DNA of 47,964 bases. Source: an uncultured Bacillota bacterium. Lineage in GTDB: Bacteria > Bacillota_I > Bacilli_A > RF39 > UBA660. Below, one piece after another: positions 33,779 to 42,169 of this stretch. The position numbers and the translations under genes are program-made. The notes beneath the pieces were generated by a model. That model saw only the letters and a list, made by a program, of their open reading frames with translations, was not told where the DNA came from and did not search any database. How positions within the stretch are numbered: position 1 is the stretch's first letter; each line of letters begins with the position of its first letter. Location: positions 1 to 47,964 of the forward strand of contig CANATJ010000003.1 in assembly GCA_947364595.1 (NCBI GenBank). The letters are read 5' to 3'.

Positions 33779-35376
33779 CCATAATGTTGAAGTCCAAATT
33801 GAATCAAATTAATATATTCTGGAATATTTATTATACATAGGCAAATACAGATTAAAATTATTAATCCAAATTTAAATTTTTTGTTTTTGATAATTTTATC
33901 AATTAATAAGTATAGTAAGATTATAAATGCCCAAGAAAAATATAAAGAATATAAAATTAAACCATTTTCGGCAGTTCCCCAGCCTACAACACATAACAAA
34001 ACGAAAGAAAATAAAATCCAAACAGATGATATAATAGCCATTTTGTTTTTTCTATTTAAAATAAAACTGATTAAGCATAAAATTAATATACCTATTCCAA
34101 TTAAACTAAAACCATAAATATCTAATACTCTATAGCTTGGTAAATGCGTTACTTTATCTAGCATAAAACCTGATTTTGGAAATATGAAAATAGATCTAAC
34201 AAAGGCCAAATATTGAACTAATTTTTCACTGAAAAGCAATTTTTCTCCAGAAAATCCAAATAAAACTTTAATTCTTTCTACAACATAAAAAATTTGTGGA
34301 AGTTGACCAAATATAATAAAAAGCACAATAAATAAAATAAAACATTTAAAGACGTTTTTAAGCCAATATTTCCAATTTTTAAATTTAGAAATAAAAGGAA
34401 ATAAGATACCAGATGTAAGCAAAGTTGAAACCGCACCTATGTAAGCATAATTAACTTCTTTTTTACTTTCATAAAAAGCATAAATTGTTAATATTAGATA
34501 AAAAAGTCCAATAATATACTGTTCCATAATAAAACTAAATACTACTGTAGAGAAAGTACAAAAATATATTAAAGAAAATAAAAATTGATTTAATCCTTTT
34601 AATTTCAACAATCTACAAAGCATGATAACAGAAACATTAATAAGTAAAATTTGAATTACTGTTAAAAAAACTGCATATCCGTTAGGAACAAAATAAAATA
34701 TTTCACTAAATAATTTGGCAAAAATAGCAAAAGGTAAAGAGAATAATCCAAATAATGGTTGTCTTAAATCATTTTCTCCCATATTAACATTTAAAAATGC
34801 ATTACCTTTAAATAAAGCTGCACTATCAGAAGTATAATAAATATCATATGCGACTGATTTATCAAAATAAAAACCTCTTACAAAATAGTATAAGAATACA
34901 GTTGCTAAAAAAGAAATAATCAAACTAATAGCTAAATATCTTTTTTCGTTTAACGATAAATTTAAATAAAATTTTTTAATAACAGGAAATATTTTTAAAA
35001 TAAATAAATAAACAATACAACTTAAAGCAAAAATTGAAAGCATGCTTATAATAACCCAATGTTGACTAGTAAATTTACCAACATATGATAAATTATTAAA
35101 ATAATCTAAAATATGAAAATTAAAATATGTTTTAGCAATATATGTTCCGAAAAAAAGCGAAACAACTGCATATATAGTATTTATATTGGCAAAAAAACTC
35201 TTAAAAGTTTTCATTGTCAAAACTAAGCCAATAATAAAAGTTAATATTAGTGAAAATACTAAAACATAAAAATCACAATTTCTTAAAAAAAGTAAATTCG
35301 TAAATAAAAGTGAAAATACAAATAATACTTTTAATAAGATTTGCATTTTCAAAGATAACTTAATTTCCTTATTCAT
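33772..35376 (-). CDS. Large polytopic membrane protein, candidate GT-C pentosyl/glycosyltransferase
   Basis: A 534-residue protein with about twelve or more membrane helices and no soluble domain of size. The loop after residue 165 has acidic residues suited to a GT-C active site (VAYDIYYTSDSAALFKGNAF) followed by GENDLRQPLFG. The unit has only this gene and a polyprenyl-phosphate phosphoribosyltransferase, 11 bases apart, so I infer that it moves the lipid-bound pentose onto an acceptor outside the membrane, as arabinofuranosyltransferases do in mycobacteria. There is no clear sequence match to those enzymes; the role rests on topology and pairing. GAGGTGGTGA precedes ATG 35376. Confidence 0.6.
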   Translation of the reverse strand: MNKEIKLSLKMQILLKVLFVFSLLFTNLLFLRNCDFYVLVFSLILTFIIGLVLTMKTFKSFFANINTIYAVVSLFFGTYIAKTYFNFHILDYFNNLSYVGKFTSQHWVIISMLSIFALSCIVYLFILKIFPVIKKFYLNLSLNEKRYLAISLIISFLATVFLYYFVRGFYFDKSVAYDIYYTSDSAALFKGNAFLNVNMGENDLRQPLFGLFSLPFAIFAKLFSEIFYFVPNGYAVFLTVIQILLINVSVIMLCRLLKLKGLNQFLFSLIYFCTFSTVVFSFIMEQYIIGLFYLILTIYAFYESKKEVNYAYIGAVSTLLTSGILFPFISKFKNWKYWLKNVFKCFILFIVLFIIFGQLPQIFYVVERIKVLFGFSGEKLLFSEKLVQYLAFVRSIFIFPKSGFMLDKVTHLPSYRVLDIYGFSLIGIGILILCLISFILNRKNKMAIISSVWILFSFVLLCVVGWGTAENGLILYSLYFSWAFIILLYLLIDKIIKNKKFKFGLIILICICLCIINIPEYINLIQFGLQHYGR

Positions 35377-35387
35377 AGTTCACCACC

Positions 35388-36266
35388 TCACAACCAAATA
35401 AATAAAATAACTAAAATATAAATTAAAGAAGTACATAATAATGGCTTGTTTTGCAATATAACTTCTACAGGATCTCCATCAGAATCATTTTCAACTGATA
35501 AACTATATTGAAATAACATTATCATTAAAATGGGTATAGTCCAAATTAAATAATCATTGCAAATTTTATTAGTAACAATTGGATCAACAGTCCACATAGA
35601 ATAAAAAACAATTGTTAATGTTAAACAAACATACATACTTTTATCTAAAAAGTCTTTATTATAATGTTTTAATACAGAACGTGTATTATATTTACTTCTA
35701 ATAAATTCATTTCTTCTTTTACCGAATCCCATATAAAAAGCTCCAGACATAACAGTAAGATAAAGATAATTAGAAACTTCGGCACCAATTAAAATTCCTC
35801 CAAAAAACAAACGAATTAAAAACCCAGAAACTAAAATAACTACATCAACAAGAGCAATATTTTTAAGCCCTTTACTATATAAAATATTAATAATTACATA
35901 AATTAGTGGTAAAAGTAATGACCCAAAAAATCCACTAACAACATATATACCATATGCACATATACCAATTATAAAAATTAATAAAAAAGTGACAATGTAA
36001 GCTTTTCTAATTGAAATAGCACCAGACGCTAAAGGTCTATTTTTTTTGGTTTCATGCAATTTATCTTTTTCAACATCCGCAATATCGTTAAAAACATAAA
36101 CCAAAGATGAAACAAAACAAAATAATATGAAACCTAATAAACAAAGTAATAACTTATCTAATTGATTATACATACCGCTAAAAAATAAAGGCAAAAATAT
36201 TAAAAAATTCTTAATATAGTGCTTTACTCTAATCAAACGCAAATAATCGGAAAATTTTGCCATCAT
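35388..36266 (-). CDS. Polyprenyl-phosphate phosphoribosyltransferase (UbiA family, DPPR synthase-like)
   Basis: A 292-residue UbiA-superfamily protein with about nine helices. It closely follows the pattern of mycobacterial decaprenyl-phosphate phosphoribosyltransferase (Rv3806c/UbiA): RVKHYIKNFLIFLP at the start, FNDIADVEKD (N60, D61, D64, D68) leading into KKNRPLASG, then YSKGLKNIALVDVVILVSGF with LIRLFFGG, GKRRNE, and GDPVEVIL near the end. Such enzymes join phosphoribosyl pyrophosphate to a polyprenyl phosphate, the first step to lipid-bound ribose or arabinose. Menaquinone or haem prenyltransferases lack the DVEKD-x-LHETKKNRPLASG arrangement. It is first in a two-gene unit with a candidate glycosyltransferase. 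Confidence 0.85.
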   Translation of the reverse strand: MMAKFSDYLRLIRVKHYIKNFLIFLPLFFSGMYNQLDKLLLCLLGFILFCFVSSLVYVFNDIADVEKDKLHETKKNRPLASGAISIRKAYIVTFLLIFIIGICAYGIYVVSGFFGSLLLPLIYVIINILYSKGLKNIALVDVVILVSGFLIRLFFGGILIGAEVSNYLYLTVMSGAFYMGFGKRRNEFIRSKYNTRSVLKHYNKDFLDKSMYVCLTLTIVFYSMWTVDPIVTNKICNDYLIWTIPILMIMLFQYSLSVENDSDGDPVEVILQNKPLLCTSLIYILVILFIWL

Positions 36267-36288
36267 AAACCACCACCATTACAGATTA

Positions 36289-36317
36289 ATTATACATTGA
36301 TTTTGCATATATTTCAA
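36289..36317 (-). promoter_or_regulatory. Promoter of the UbiA/GT-C unit
   Basis: Minus strand: TTGAAA (36312-36317), 17-base spacer, TATAAT (36289-36294), 23 bases before the start codon. Confidence 0.85.
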
Positions 36318-36365
36318 TATTTTAAATTTTATCAAACACATAATTTATTATCCTTTAAAAAAGAC

Positions 36366-36394
36366 TTTAAAAATCAAGGAAAATATATTATAAT
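36366..36394 (+). promoter_or_regulatory. Candidate promoter of the plus-strand acyltransferase
   Basis: TTTAAA (36366-36371), 17-base spacer, TATAAT (36389-36394), about 50 bases before the start codon. Confidence 0.6.
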
Positions 36395-36443
36395 GATATT
36401 AGTTATAAGAATAAGTATCTAATAACTACAGGGGGAAATATAA

Positions 36444-37559
36444 ATGAAGAAAGTAAGACAGTCTAATTTTGAGTTAATGAGAATTATATCCATGATTTTT
36501 ATAATTATATATCATATAATTTTTCATGGAAAGCTTTTGCAAAATACTACAGGAACAATCAAAATAGTATTAACAATAATGCTATTTATAAGCTTAATTC
36601 ATGTAAATTCATTTGTTATATTAAGTGGTTATTTTAAATATGACAAAGATTTTTCAATTAAAAGCTTTTTTAAAACTTTTAATGCTGCGTGGTTTTATAA
36701 AATATTATTTGCTAGTGTATTGCTTTTTACGGGCATATATGAATTAAGTAAAGTTCAATATCTAAAATCTTTAAATCCGTTTGATTTAGCTGGATACTGG
36801 TTTATAGCTTGCTATTTAATAATGGATATTTTAAGTCCGTTTATTAATATATTAATAAAAAATATGAATCAAAAAACTCATCGCAAGTTAATAATTACAT
36901 CGATATTCTGTTTTTCAATATTCTCTTTTCTATCATCAAATACTTTTGGAAGTAATGATGGCTTTACTGTAATTCAATTTATTATTTTATATTTTATAGG
37001 TGCTTATCTTGCGAAATATCCAATTGAAAATAATATTCATTTTAAAAATTATTCCAAAAACAAATTACAGCTTTTATTACTTGTAGGATTTATATTTTTT
37101 ACATTTATAAATTATTTATTCTATAATTTTGGAATAACTTTAGAAAATCAAACAAATCAAATTATTCAATTTGTTGGTAATCAAATAACAAATTATACAA
37201 TGCACTATAATTGTATATTTGTATTAATACAAACGATATGTTATTTTCTACTTTTTAAAACATTTACTATTAATAGCAAAATAATTAACTTTATTGGTAA
37301 ATTAACACTAGGAGTATATTTAGTGCATGATAATCCTTATATTCAAGTTCTAATATATAAATACTTGCGTTTTGATACTGGTGACGTATTAATAACAAGT
37401 CCTAAAATAATCATAAAAGTATTAGTTTTTGCTTTAGGGATATTTATTGTATCTGCATTCATTGAATATATAAGACAATTAATTTTTAAATTTGTGAAAA
37501 AATTAAAAATATCAAAAAACTTAACAAATAAATTTTATGATTATATAGATAATTTTTAA
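36444..37559 (+). CDS. Membrane acyltransferase, acyltransferase-3 family
   Basis: A 371-residue polytopic protein with about ten helices. The family start QSNFELMRIISMIFIIIYHI includes the likely catalytic His near residue 23; HVNSFVILSGYF and the late LGVYLVHDNPYI are further family marks. It resembles the WcfI/OafA-type acyltransferases that acetylate surface glycans. It is the only plus-strand gene beside the glycan locus and is divergent from the UbiA gene; GGGGGAAA precedes ATG 36444. A second acyltransferase of the same family is at 19405. Confidence 0.88.
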   Translation: MKKVRQSNFELMRIISMIFIIIYHIIFHGKLLQNTTGTIKIVLTIMLFISLIHVNSFVILSGYFKYDKDFSIKSFFKTFNAAWFYKILFASVLLFTGIYELSKVQYLKSLNPFDLAGYWFIACYLIMDILSPFINILIKNMNQKTHRKLIITSIFCFSIFSFLSSNTFGSNDGFTVIQFIILYFIGAYLAKYPIENNIHFKNYSKNKLQLLLLVGFIFFTFINYLFYNFGITLENQTNQIIQFVGNQITNYTMHYNCIFVLIQTICYFLLFKTFTINSKIINFIGKLTLGVYLVHDNPYIQVLIYKYLRFDTGDVLITSPKIIIKVLVFALGIFIVSAFIEYIRQLIFKFVKKLKISKNLTNKFYDYIDNF

Positions 37560-37569
37560 AAACATTATA

Positions 37570-37598
37570 AAAAATGAACTAATTAAAGTTCATTTTTT
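37570..37598. terminator. Bidirectional terminator between the acyltransferase and bceB
   Basis: AAAATGAACT (37571-37580) and AGTTCATTTT (37587-37596) form a 10-bp stem with a 6-base loop, with A/T runs on both sides. Confidence 0.87.
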
Positions 37599-39591
37599 AG
37601 TGTTCTTTGATTATAGATTTGCTGCAGCAATAAGTAAGTAAGAAATAACCACCGTATATAACAACAATTAATATAGCTGTCATAATAATTGAAGAAAGCA
37701 TTCCGGTTTTACCAAAAGCTGATAACATAAGTTGGGCACATTTTATACCAAATATAGAGTGAATAATTGCTAAAACAAGTGGTACTAAGAAAAATATTCC
37801 GATTTGTTTAAATAATGATTTATTAATCATCTTTTCATCTACACCTATTTTTCTAAGCATATCATATCTTTCTTTATTATCAGAACTGTCAGATAACTCT
37901 TTTAAAGCTAAAATAGCTGCTGAAGAAATCAAGAAAATAATTCCTAAATAAAGTCCAATAAATGTTACAATAGCACCAAGTCCAACAGCTGAATCATAAA
38001 TAGCAGTTTTAGTAAATAATTGAATATTATTTTGAATTGTTAATTTAGATAAATAATCATCTATTTTTTGGTGTTTTTCTTCGTTATTAGCATTATAATT
38101 TGCTAGTAAAATACGATGTGATACTTGAGTGTTTTCTAAAGCTTTATCAGGGACTATAAATATTCCTGTATTAGAATGATTAGATCCCATTTCAATAAAT
38201 CCATCTTTGACTTTACTATATTTAGGGCTATATGATTTACCATTTATATTAATAGTTACTCTATCTTTTAAAGCTTCATTACGGTATTTTAGCATACTTT
38301 CGTAATCGGCAACCACTAAATATTCATCATCTTTTAAAGTAAATGTTTCATTTCCATATGCCTGCGCTACTTTATTATAATCAGAAATACTCATTACTGG
38401 TTCTGGCATATCTAAATGATATTTAAATTCCTGCATATTTTTATTTACTAATTTTTCTCCTAATACATCTTTTGTAAGTACTGTACTAATCATATATTCG
38501 TTTACTTCTACTTTATCTTTTAAATCATTTAAATTAACTTTATTATCTATTAATATTGTATCTAATGATTTAGTTTCGTTTTCAGAAGTATATTCTTTAA
38601 TTTGTAAATCCATTGGTGTTAGTTGTTTCAAATCTTTTTTAGCTGCTTGATTCAAACTAAGCGCTGATGAAAAAATTGTAATAGTGAAAAAAAGTAAAAC
38701 ACAAATAATGCTCATAGAAAATACGGTTGTATTAATTTTACTATTTATTTGTCTTAAAACAAAAGAGTTCAAATCTTTAAAATAAAGTTTTTTGTTTGCT
38801 TGAACTAATCTTAAAATAAAACCAGATATACCATAGAAAAATAAGATAGTTCCAACAATACCAAGACCAATACATCCAATAAATTCATTAAATCCAATAT
38901 TCATTATATTTTCTGTTACTTGATAATAAGCAAATGATAAAATTAAAATAGAGATTAAAAATATCAAAATAGATAGTACTGGGTTTTTAATTTTAATTTT
39001 TTCGTTTTTCTTACTAGCAGTAATTAAATCAATTAGTTTATATCTTGAAATTGAAAATACATTTAAAATCATTACTACAAAATACATAATACCAAAGTAA
39101 ATGATTGTTTTTATCATGGCTGCTTTTGAAAAGGTAAAAGTAAATGAAGTCATATCAACTTCAAACATTTTAGCAACACCAATTGACATTAATTGAGATA
39201 AAAATAGTCCAAATAATAATCCAAACATTAGAGAAATTAAACCAATTAATAATGTTTCTAAAAATAAAATTCTTGAAATATGACCCTTACCCATACCTAA
39301 AGTCATATAAACTCCAAATTCTTTTTTACGTTTTTTTATTAAAAATTTATTGGCATAAATAACCAAAAATGCTAAAACAATAGACACCACAACCGAAACT
39401 CCTCCAAGCAGATTGCCCATAAGATCTAAAATTTCTTTTTTGGTTTGGCTCATAGCCATCATGGCGTCTTGTCCATCCATTGCATTAAATACATAAAATA
39501 TAGCAACACCCAATATTAAAGTCAAAAAATATATAGCATAATCTTTAAAACTTTTTTTAATATTTTTTAATGATAGTTTAAAGAGCATCAT
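37597..39591 (-). CDS. bceB: BceB-like ABC permease (peptide antibiotic sensing and resistance)
   Basis: A 664-residue permease of the FtsX/BceB type with about ten helices. A large outer domain (about 310-530) between helices 7 and 8 is the mark of BceB proteins, which bind lipid II-cycle intermediates occupied by peptide antibiotics. Segments FLIKKRKKEFGVYMTLGMGK and ELSDSSDNKERYDMLRKIG match the family. Its start overlaps the end of bceA by 14 bases, with AGGAGG as ribosome site. It works with BceA and also signals to the kinase BceS. The peptide recognised is unknown. Confidence 0.92.
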   Translation of the reverse strand: MMLFKLSLKNIKKSFKDYAIYFLTLILGVAIFYVFNAMDGQDAMMAMSQTKKEILDLMGNLLGGVSVVVSIVLAFLVIYANKFLIKKRKKEFGVYMTLGMGKGHISRILFLETLLIGLISLMFGLLFGLFLSQLMSIGVAKMFEVDMTSFTFTFSKAAMIKTIIYFGIMYFVVMILNVFSISRYKLIDLITASKKNEKIKIKNPVLSILIFLISILILSFAYYQVTENIMNIGFNEFIGCIGLGIVGTILFFYGISGFILRLVQANKKLYFKDLNSFVLRQINSKINTTVFSMSIICVLLFFTITIFSSALSLNQAAKKDLKQLTPMDLQIKEYTSENETKSLDTILIDNKVNLNDLKDKVEVNEYMISTVLTKDVLGEKLVNKNMQEFKYHLDMPEPVMSISDYNKVAQAYGNETFTLKDDEYLVVADYESMLKYRNEALKDRVTININGKSYSPKYSKVKDGFIEMGSNHSNTGIFIVPDKALENTQVSHRILLANYNANNEEKHQKIDDYLSKLTIQNNIQLFTKTAIYDSAVGLGAIVTFIGLYLGIIFLISSAAILALKELSDSSDNKERYDMLRKIGVDEKMINKSLFKQIGIFFLVPLVLAIIHSIFGIKCAQLMLSAFGKTGMLSSIIMTAILIVVIYGGYFLLTYCCSKSIIKEH

Positions 39592-40345
39592 TTAAATCTC
39601 CTCCTAAAAGCGTTACAACGTCAATGATCTTGTCAAAAAATTCTTTACGAGAATCATTCCCTCTTACAAGTTCGTTAAAGATTTTTCCATCTTTGATAAA
39701 TAAGATTCTATGACAGTAACTAGCAGTAAAAGCATCATGGGTAACCATTAAAATAGTTGCTCTTAATTCATTATTCAAGTTTTCAAAGTTTTCAAGTAAT
39801 TGTCTAGCTGATTTACTATCTAAAGCACCAGTTGGTTCATCAGCTAAAATTAATTTTGGATTTGTAATAATGGCTCTAGCCGATGCAACTCTTTGTTTTT
39901 CTCCCCCACTCATTTGATATGGGTATTTATTTAAAATACGAGTAATATTCAAAGACTTAGCAACTTCTTTGACAAGTTTTTGAATTTTATCAGGCCTTAC
40001 TTTTTGAATAGTTAAAGCTAAGGCAATATTTTCGTATGCTGTCAAGGTATCCAATAAATTAAAATCTTGAAAAATAAATCCTAAATCTTCACGACGAAAT
40101 TTATTTAAGGAATTGCCTTTTAATGTTGTAATATCAGTATTACCAACAATTATATGACCAGCGGTTACTTTATCAATAGTTGCTATACAGTTAAGTAAAG
40201 TTGTTTTACCACTACCACTGGCTCCCATAATTCCAACGAATTCACCTTCTTTAACATCAAAGCTGATATTGTCAACAGCTTTAGTTAAATTTCCTTTATT
40301 TCCGTAGTATTTCTCTACGTTACTAATTTTTAAAACATTTTCCAT
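39578..40345 (-). CDS. bceA: BceA-like ABC transporter ATPase
   Basis: The 255-residue ATPase partner of BceB. Walker A GASGSGKTT is at residues 41-49, the signature is MSGGEKQR, Walker B is LILADEPTGALD and the switch His is in MVTHD. These match the MacB/LolD-type ATPases of BceAB systems. GGAGGG precedes ATG 40345. Behind bceS, it has its own promoter (40364-40392) and a match to the BceR binding site (40409-40430), so it should be induced by the two-component system. Confidence 0.95.
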   Translation of the reverse strand: MENVLKISNVEKYYGNKGNLTKAVDNISFDVKEGEFVGIMGASGSGKTTLLNCIATIDKVTAGHIIVGNTDITTLKGNSLNKFRREDLGFIFQDFNLLDTLTAYENIALALTIQKVRPDKIQKLVKEVAKSLNITRILNKYPYQMSGGEKQRVASARAIITNPKLILADEPTGALDSKSARQLLENFENLNNELRATILMVTHDAFTASYCHRILFIKDGKIFNELVRGNDSRKEFFDKIIDVVTLLGGDLNDAL

Positions 40346-40363
40346 TTTCTTCCCTCCGCTTTA

Positions 40364-40392
40364 ATTATAGTAAACCTTAAATATTTTAACAA
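40364..40392 (-). promoter_or_regulatory. Promoter of bceAB
   Basis: Minus strand: TTGTTA (40387-40392), 17-base spacer, TATAAT (40364-40369), 18 bases before the start codon of bceA. It lies directly downstream of the BceR operator match. Confidence 0.82.
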
Positions 40393-40408
40393 TTTATTTT
40401 CATTACAA

Positions 40409-40430
40409 AACCTTACATTATTGTAAGGTT
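40409..40430. promoter_or_regulatory. Likely BceR operator
   Basis: A perfect inverted repeat with 9-base arms holds TTACA-TTAT-TGTAA, exactly the TNACA-N4-TGTAA consensus known for BceR-like regulators. It ends 16 bases before the -35 of bceAB, and the last codons and stop of bceS lie inside it. Confidence 0.82.
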
Positions 40431-41434
40431 GTTATTTCGTCTGTATATGACCCAATTGGAAAAGTAAGTTTAACTATGGTTCCTTTATTACTTTCTATTT
40501 CTACACCATGTTTTAATTTATCACACAGTTTTTTAACTAAATATAGTCCTATGCCTGTAGAATTATATTTTGTTCTTCCGTTTTTTCCAGTAAAGCCTTT
40601 ATCAAACACTCTTGGTAAATCACTAGGGTTTATTCCAATTCCATTATCCTCGATAAATAAGCATACTTTTTCTTTATCTTTTGTTGTATATATTTTAATT
40701 TTAGCATTCTTATCAGTATACTTAATACTATTATTTATAATTTGATCAATAATAAACTCAAGCCATTTTATATCAGTATTTACATAAATTTCTAAATTAT
40801 TTAGTTCAAGACTAATTTTTTTTAAAAGAAAATCTTGTTTATGTTTTAAAATGACCTTATTGACTGCTGAAGACAAATTATATTTTTTAACTATATAATC
40901 TTTACTAACAGCTTCACTTCTTGAATAAAATAAAACTTGTTCAACATAATCTTCTATTTTATCAAGTGAAACTTTTAAATCATCGCTTAACTTACCTGGA
41001 TTATTATAAATGGTTAAAAATGCTGAAGATAAAGGGGTTTTAATTTCATGAACCCACATTTCTATAAATTCTTTTAAAGCCTGACTTTTTGTTTTATATT
41101 TATTAATTTCTTCTATTTTATACTTATCTGTTTCATATAAAATTTCTTTTAATATTTTACTATCAATAAAAGTAGCTGATGGCAACATTTCTTGAACTAA
41201 ATTTTTATTATCAAGTTTATCTAATAAATTTAAAGTATGGTTATAAAACTTTCTTCTTTTAAAATAATCCCATAAAAAGCAAGCAAAAAGTATCAAATAA
41301 ATTAGAAACTCAAGATATAAAATTACATATATTGTACAATTTAAGGAATATAAAATTACAAATACTAATATTCCTAAAATTCCTATCATCGCCAAAGAAA
41401 ATATTTTATCTTTTAAATAATCTAAAAATTTCAT
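40418..41434 (-). CDS. bceS: BceS-like intramembrane-sensing histidine kinase
   Basis: A 338-residue kinase with two N-terminal helices (about 10-30 and 34-55) and almost no outer loop, as is typical for BceS kinases that sense through their ABC transporter. The phospho-acceptor is H129 in WVHEIKTPLSS; the ATPase domain has INNSIKYTDKN (N box), EDNGIGI (G1) and TGIGLYLVKKL (G2). Its start overlaps the bceR stop (ATGA), so the two are one operon. Its stop codon is inside the likely BceR operator. Confidence 0.94.
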   Translation of the reverse strand: MKFLDYLKDKIFSLAMIGILGILVFVILYSLNCTIYVILYLEFLIYLILFACFLWDYFKRRKFYNHTLNLLDKLDNKNLVQEMLPSATFIDSKILKEILYETDKYKIEEINKYKTKSQALKEFIEMWVHEIKTPLSSAFLTIYNNPGKLSDDLKVSLDKIEDYVEQVLFYSRSEAVSKDYIVKKYNLSSAVNKVILKHKQDFLLKKISLELNNLEIYVNTDIKWLEFIIDQIINNSIKYTDKNAKIKIYTTKDKEKVCLFIEDNGIGINPSDLPRVFDKGFTGKNGRTKYNSTGIGLYLVKKLCDKLKHGVEIESNKGTIVKLTFPIGSYTDEITTLQ

Positions 41435-42096
41435 AATATTATATAACCTTGTCCTCTTCTAGTTTCAATGACATTATAAAGACCTGCATCTTCTAATTTT
41501 TTTCGTAATCTAGTAATATTTACGGTTAAAGTATTATCATCAACAAACACTTCACTATTCCATAAATGATTCATAAGTTCATCTCTTGATACAATTGTTT
41601 CCTTTTTACTAAGTAAATAAGTAAGTATTTTTAATTCGTTTTTAGAAAGTTCAATTTCCTTATTTTCTGTTTTAATAATACTTTTAGTAGGAATTATTTT
41701 TATATTTTTATAAGAAATATTGCTTTCTAAATCAGGCATATATCTTTTTAAAACGGCTTCTATATGCGCGAGTAAAATTTGTGGATTGTATGGCTTGGTA
41801 ATATAATCATCAGCTCCATAATTCATACATAAAAGTTCATCCATTTCATTATTTTTACTAGTTACAATGATAATAGGTGTTTTAATTTTTTTTCTTAATT
41901 CTTTACATAAATACATTCCGTTTTGATTAGGAAGATTTATATCAAGCAAAATCAAATCAACTTTAACTTTAATTATTTCATTTAAAGTATCTTCAAAACT
42001 GTCAACAGAAAAAACTTCATATCCATTGTTACTTAAAAAATTTTTTAATTCTTCTTTTATTTTTATGTCATCTTCTACTATCAATAATTTGTTCAT
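41431..42096 (-). CDS. bceR: BceR-like response regulator (OmpR family)
   Basis: A 221-residue regulator with a receiver domain (phospho-acceptor D52 in LILLDINLP, acid pair ED at 8-9, conserved TS near 79 and K near 101) and an OmpR-type winged-helix domain (about 130-221, ending RRGQGYIIL). AAGGTGAT precedes ATG 42096. It should turn on bceAB in response to a cell-wall-active peptide. It has its own promoter overlapping the end of the rubrerythrin terminator. Confidence 0.94.
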   Translation of the reverse strand: MNKLLIVEDDIKIKEELKNFLSNNGYEVFSVDSFEDTLNEIIKVKVDLILLDINLPNQNGMYLCKELRKKIKTPIIIVTSKNNEMDELLCMNYGADDYITKPYNPQILLAHIEAVLKRYMPDLESNISYKNIKIIPTKSIIKTENKEIELSKNELKILTYLLSKKETIVSRDELMNHLWNSEVFVDDNTLTVNITRLRKKLEDAGLYNVIETRRGQGYIIL

Positions 42097-42113
42097 TATA
42101 TCACCTTGGTTTT

Positions 42114-42142
42114 ATTATACAATTAGAAAAAAGAAAAATCAA
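42114..42142 (-). promoter_or_regulatory. Promoter of bceRS
   Basis: Minus strand: TTGATT (42137-42142), 17-base spacer, TATAAT (42114-42119), 18 bases before the start codon of bceR. The -35 abuts the T-tract of the rubrerythrin terminator. Confidence 0.82.
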
Positions 42143-42143
42143 A

Positions 42144-42169
42144 TAAAAAAAATTAGTCATAAGACTAAT
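42144..42169 (-). terminator. Terminator after rubrerythrin
   Basis: Minus strand: ATTAGTC pairs with GACTAAT around a 4-base loop, followed by a run of T. It overlaps the stop codon. Confidence 0.85.

Noticed and set aside
40409-40430. This palindrome as only an intrinsic terminator
   Set aside because: The T-run after it is just four bases and the core equals the BceR consensus before bceAB; operator is the better reading, with a possible second role as hairpin.
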